NCBI RefSeq assembly: GCF_021018895.1
Contig: NC_079381.1
Location: 12,587,001-12,651,000, forward strand
Length of the DNA: 64,000 nt
From: Seriola aureovittata
Taxonomy: Eukaryota > Chordata > Actinopteri > Carangiformes > Carangidae
Direction: 5' to 3'
Part shown: piece by piece, positions 60,096 through 64,000 of the stretch
Numbering within the stretch: the stretch's first letter is position 1
Layout of the letters: each line of letters opens with the position of its first letter
The notes under the pieces: generated by a model
What the model was told of the DNA's origin: nothing
The model's database searches: none
Seen by the model: the letters and a program-made list of their open reading frames with translations, nothing else
Program-made: the position numbers and the translations under genes

Positions 60096-63000
60096 ATGAG
60101 CAAGACTCAGAAAGAAGTGAAGAAAATCCAGTCAGTTTATCTGCAGAACTTGGACAAACTAAACCAGGGGATAAAGCCAGACAAGAAAAGTTGGAAACCA
60201 AAGGAAGGAGACTTTGCTGTGCAAACAGCCATGGAAAAGCTGCGGCAGCCTCCCATAGCTGGACAAGTCACCAAAAGCTCAGCCCACAGAATCAGCAGAG
60301 ACCTGACCTGCTCCATCTGCTTGGATCTTTTCAAGCAGCCGGTGTCGTTGCCCTGCGATCACACCTTCTGCCAGGGGTGCATCGAGGGCTACTGGACTGG
60401 TCCCCGGGGCTCCGGGCAGGGTGGCACGGGCTCCTGCCCTCAGTGCAGGAAGGTGTACCCCGGGCAGAGCTACAGGCCCAACCGCATTGTTGCCAACATA
60501 GTGGAGAGCTACTGTCAGGGCCTGGAGGAGAGCGGGACTGGAGCCCGCCTGGCAGATGTTGGGGTGGCAGAGAGGGTTCCAGCTCCGGTCCCCCGCTGCA
60601 GCAGACACAGAGAGGAGCTGAAGCTGTACTGTGACGAGGACCAGGAGCTGGTGTGTCTGGTGTGTGGTGTTTCCCAGGAGCACAGAAATCATACCATGGT
60701 GTGTGTGCAGGAGGCTGAACAGAAGTACAGGGTGAGTTCACTTTGACTTATGTAAAAGGTTCAGCAGAATATTAAGATTATATGTAAATGTGACTATATA
60801 AGAACATTTCTGAGACACTTTGTGTAGCAGTAAAGATAGCTGGAGTTTTAATGATTTCTCTGCCATAATTCTACACATAAACTTGCCTCTCAGGAAGTGC
60901 AAACACTAGGGCATCTTGTTTATGTCTTTGTCCCCTCTCTCTCTCTCCCTTGGTACACTTGTTTGTAATAATGACAACTTACCTTTGCTGAAAAACTTAA
61001 TTTTCTTCTCTGGATGTTTGTGTTTAAGGAAAGACCCTGGTGCATCTTTTGAGGATGTCAGAGTCTCTAGTACTTATGGCACGTGCCATTGTTACTCTAG
61101 TTTGCTGCAAATCAGTCACTGCTTTGTCTTTGTTTCATATATTTGGGCATTTAATTTAAAGGTAACATCAGCTAATATTTCTTATGGGGTGTGTGTGTGT
61201 ATGGGATTTTATCTGCATCTCCTTGTTTTAAAAATAATTTTGCTCCAAAAACAACTGGTCAATGTAGAACCAGTTGACAATGAGTGTGAAGTGAAAAGTT
61301 CAGCATGCAGTGACGTTGTGTCTCTGTCCTGTCAGGCGTCTCTGAACAGCTCCATGGATTCCCTCAAAGCTGAGCTCAACACAGCGCTGCAGTGTGACAG
61401 AGAAGCTGAGGACGAGGTTAAAAAGCTCAAGGTGAGAAGATTTCAGGATATATATGTATATATACTGTATATATGTCATTATGCACACTCTGCAAAACAA
61501 GTGTTGTAATCTCCCTTATGTTCTGCCTCATCTGGTCTTGTTTCAAGTTATAAACATTTGTTTCTACAAGAATCCAAATAAATGGGACTGACCTTTGTCA
61601 CTGTGAGAGTTACATTCAAAATGGAAGAAAGTATCTACATGCAAAGCTCTTTTAAATTCTTATATTTGGCAGGGATCGCATGCTTTCACTGTTTCACTCC
61701 CGGGTGACAAATGTCCATTGTCTTTCACCCACTCAGGAGCACACAGCCGACCTCAAGCAGCGCATCGAGGCCCAGTTCAGCGACCTGCACCAGTTCCTGT
61801 ACCAGGAAGAGAAGCTGCTGCAGGTGAAGCTGAAGACGGAGGAGCGGAGAGAGCTGATCCGCCTGGACGAGCACAAGGCCCTGCTGTGTGTGGAGATCTC
61901 CCGTCTGCAGAGAGCCGTCCACGAGATAGAGGACAAGCTGAGAGAGCAGGACCCGTTCACTCTGCTGCGAGTGAGTTCAGTTAAATATGAACGTGAATAC
62001 AGTCCATCTGGGAGTGATTAACAGCATGATGAGTCAGCTTTGAGGATGATTAAGGCGAGAAATGCTGAGCTTTTGACTTCAAACTTTTTTTTTGTTTGTT
62101 TCCAAAACGTTTTATATGACATTGAAGCCAGAGGAAGTAAAGAGGCAAATTGTGAGGGTTTGTTTGTTTTATACTCAAGGATGTTTCAGGTTTTCTTTGC
62201 CAAAATGTTAACTAAGCTCCAACATCAACATTCAAGATTTCATTGAGCAGGGTGTGACCTTTTTGGCTTTCCTGTTTCAGGTTGCACACAATTAAAGGCC
62301 ATAAACATATTTCCATGTATTTTAAGAGTAATGTTTGAATTATTGCTACTTTTCTAATAGCAAAGGATTTGGTCGCAGCGCAGTGAGTGCAGACAGGATG
62401 TAGGCCAGTGATCTCACTCCTTGATCTGCAGGATAAGGAGTTCAGTTTAGGCATTTACTCTGGCCATGGCTGCGGGACTTTCCCCAGCCACAGGGAGATC
62501 CCACAGGGTGGGATAGCGTGAGCTCAGACATTGATGTAATGTGGAAAAAGCTTTCTCTTCTTTCAGATACAACAAAACTAATCATCAGTCTCTTTCTGTC
62601 TTTTCCTGTGTTTGTTCCTGTGTCTCATTTCAGAGCATCAAAGTCCTGCTCCAGAGGTGAGTGTGGGAAAGGTTCAACTGTTTTATCTTGGATCGTTTTT
62701 TGTTTTTCCTCTGTGTTCATTGTTTTGACTTTGCTTTTGTTGGCAGGCCATCGCTGAAGTTTGAGAAACCTGCATTTACACCACCCAGTCTGTGCGAGGG
62801 TCGGTTTGCAGGGCCCCTGCAGTACAGAGTGTGGAAATCCATGAAAGGAAGTATTTACCCAGGTACTTTAAGTGGCCCCATCTCCCTTTAAAAATGTAAA
62901 ATACAAACACTGAAATACACAGAAACCAACACTGATAATCTTAGCAGAAACATATTATTAATCAATCTTTTAATTAATCTCTGTTATCATATGATTTTCC

Positions 63001-63554
63001 TGTTTTTAGTTCCTGCAGCCATCACATTTAACTCCAGCACGGCCAACCCTTGGCTCAGCCTGACCTCCTCCCTCACCTGCGTTCGCTACCAGACCTTTAA
63101 CCACACCGTGCAGGACAACCCCTACAGGTTCAACGCTGCCCTGTCCCTGCTCGGAAGCCAGGGCTTCACCCACGGACGCCACTACTGGGAGATTGAAGTC
63201 TACAGCAGCACAGTCTGGACAGTGGGGGTGGCTCGTGAGTCGGTGCCTCGGAAGGGAGTCATCAAAGCCCTACCAGCCAACGGCTTCTGGACTCTCTCCC
63301 TCTCTTATGGGATACAGTACATGGCTGGCACCACACCTCCAACTGTCCTGTCCCTGGAGGAGCCACTGGCCAGGATAGGAGTGTACCTCGACTACAAGAG
63401 GGGCCTGGTGTCCTTTTATAATGCAGAGAGCATGACACATCTCTACACCTTTAGGGAGAACTTCACCGAGACGCTCTACCCTTACTTCAACCTGGGCTTC
63501 CTGGATAAAGTGCATGAAAATGAGCCTCTTAAAGTTTTCTTACCAAAGATTTAA
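60096..63554 (+). CDS. TRIM-family E3 ubiquitin ligase (RING, B-box2, coiled coil, PRY-SPRY), six exons
   Basis: Predicted cytoplasmic RING E3 ligase of TRIM class C-IV; many members act in innate immunity. Exons: 60096-60731, 61336-61431, 61737-61970, 62634-62656, 62747-62862 and 63010-63554; phases close to 549 aa. Exons 2-5 are 96, 234, 23 and 116 bp, the lengths typical of this class. Seen: a lysine-rich pre-RING segment of about 70 residues; C3HC4 RING with C72, C75, C87, H89, C92, C95, C114 and C117; one B-box2 with C168, H171, C179, D182, C187, C190, H196 and H199; coiled coil about 213-322; PRY-SPRY in the last 180 residues (TFNSSTANPWLSLTSSLTCV, YWEIEVYSSTVWTVGVARES, LDYKRGLVSFYN). 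All zinc ligands are present, so it should be active. The long pre-RING segment is unusual, since most TRIMs place the RING within about 20 residues of the start. The orthologue is not identified. Confidence 0.9.
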
Positions 63555-63697
63555 CAAACTGGGAAAAATGGTAACAAAAGGGTAATAAGTTACAAAAAGT
63601 TACCAAACAAGCATGAAATCAAAGAGCATTTCACAAAAAGAGAAAACATACTTTATAGTGTACAGTATTAGATACAACAAATTATTTGTATTTGTGC

Positions 63698-63703
63698 AAT
63701 AAA
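63698..63703 (+). promoter_or_regulatory. Poly(A) signal of the TRIM gene
   Basis: AATAAA 144 nt past the stop codon, at a normal distance for a short 3' UTR. Confidence 0.5.
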
Positions 63704-64000
63704 CAGTTGACATTTGTCCAATGGAAACACATGTATCTTACATGTAACACATAGTTCAATATGTAGGCTGGATCTACTGCCACACATTTCATTTCAGAGA
63801 AGCTGTGCTTCAGTAAAGAATGTGAAACTGTCTGGTTACTTGACTATTGTGACATTAAATGTAAAGTAGTATTATGGTTACTTTTGTAATTCAATGATTT
63901 TTCTGTGCATGATACACTAATACATTTAAGTAAACATCTTAATCGTTTAATACTGTGATTTTTCTTTTTTTTTTTACATTTTGAAAAAAATATACATCAT

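Noticed and set aside
60279..60741. Two minus-strand frames of 136-137 codons over the TRIM RING exon
   Set aside because: They are antisense shadows of the RING/B-box exon with no recognisable domain.
60916..61509. 197-codon plus-strand frame in the TRIM gene
   Set aside because: It is mostly intron 1 reading into the 96-bp exon 61336-61431. A clean acceptor at 61335 and the family exon lengths show where coding begins.

Overview
The window is vertebrate nuclear DNA, and the evidence points to a teleost fish, probably a percomorph. The genes have short exons with GT-AG junctions, CA/TA/GA microsatellites are abundant, and several dispersed repeats look like families common in fish. The prion-family pair is of the fish type: a long Gly/Tyr/Pro-repeat PrP next to a Shadoo-like gene. 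Seven protein-coding genes can be supported. No bacterial operon, CRISPR array or intact virus is visible.

Layout: (1) 788-1858 (-), single-exon apelin receptor with a TATA box just upstream. (2) 2.1-12.6 kb, no recognisable gene. (3) 14960-20479 (-), tbc1d10a (EPI64), a nine-exon RabGAP ending in the PDZ ligand DTYL. (4) 24713-31316 (-), pptc7, a six-exon mitochondrial PP2C phosphatase with a long 3' region. (5) 33016-34509 (+), fish prion protein, coding in one exon after a 5' noncoding exon, head-to-head with pptc7. (6) 38066-38527 (-), Shadoo-2-like gene, tail-to-tail with prnp. (7) 41411-45945 (-), kcnip3 (calsenilin/DREAM/KChIP3), eight coding exons for an isoform with a membrane-spanning N-terminus, plus an alternative N-terminal exon at 49902-50076 encoding the classical Cys-Cys form. 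(8) 60096-63554 (+), a six-exon RING/B-box/coiled-coil/PRY-SPRY TRIM protein with the 96/234/23/116-bp exon pattern typical of the family.

Exons of the spliced genes were joined by hand from splice sites and reading phase. Every phase closes, giving predicted lengths of 474 aa (TBC1D10A), 297 aa (PPTC7), 230 aa (KCNIP3, membrane form) and 549 aa (TRIM). The genes do not form one pathway. The most coherent unit is the prnp/sprnb pair, whose products share a signal peptide, a basic or repeat-rich N-terminus, an Ala/Gly hydrophobic core containing GYGLG and a C-terminal GPI-type tail. kcnip3 lies directly beside it.

The rest is intron, UTR, microsatellite and transposon-derived repeat. Notable repeats are a roughly 409-bp MITE-like element downstream of prnp, two copies of an AGTGGTGGAAAGTA-type element, an internally duplicated repeat near 57.4-58.4 kb and tRNA-derived SINE-like pieces.
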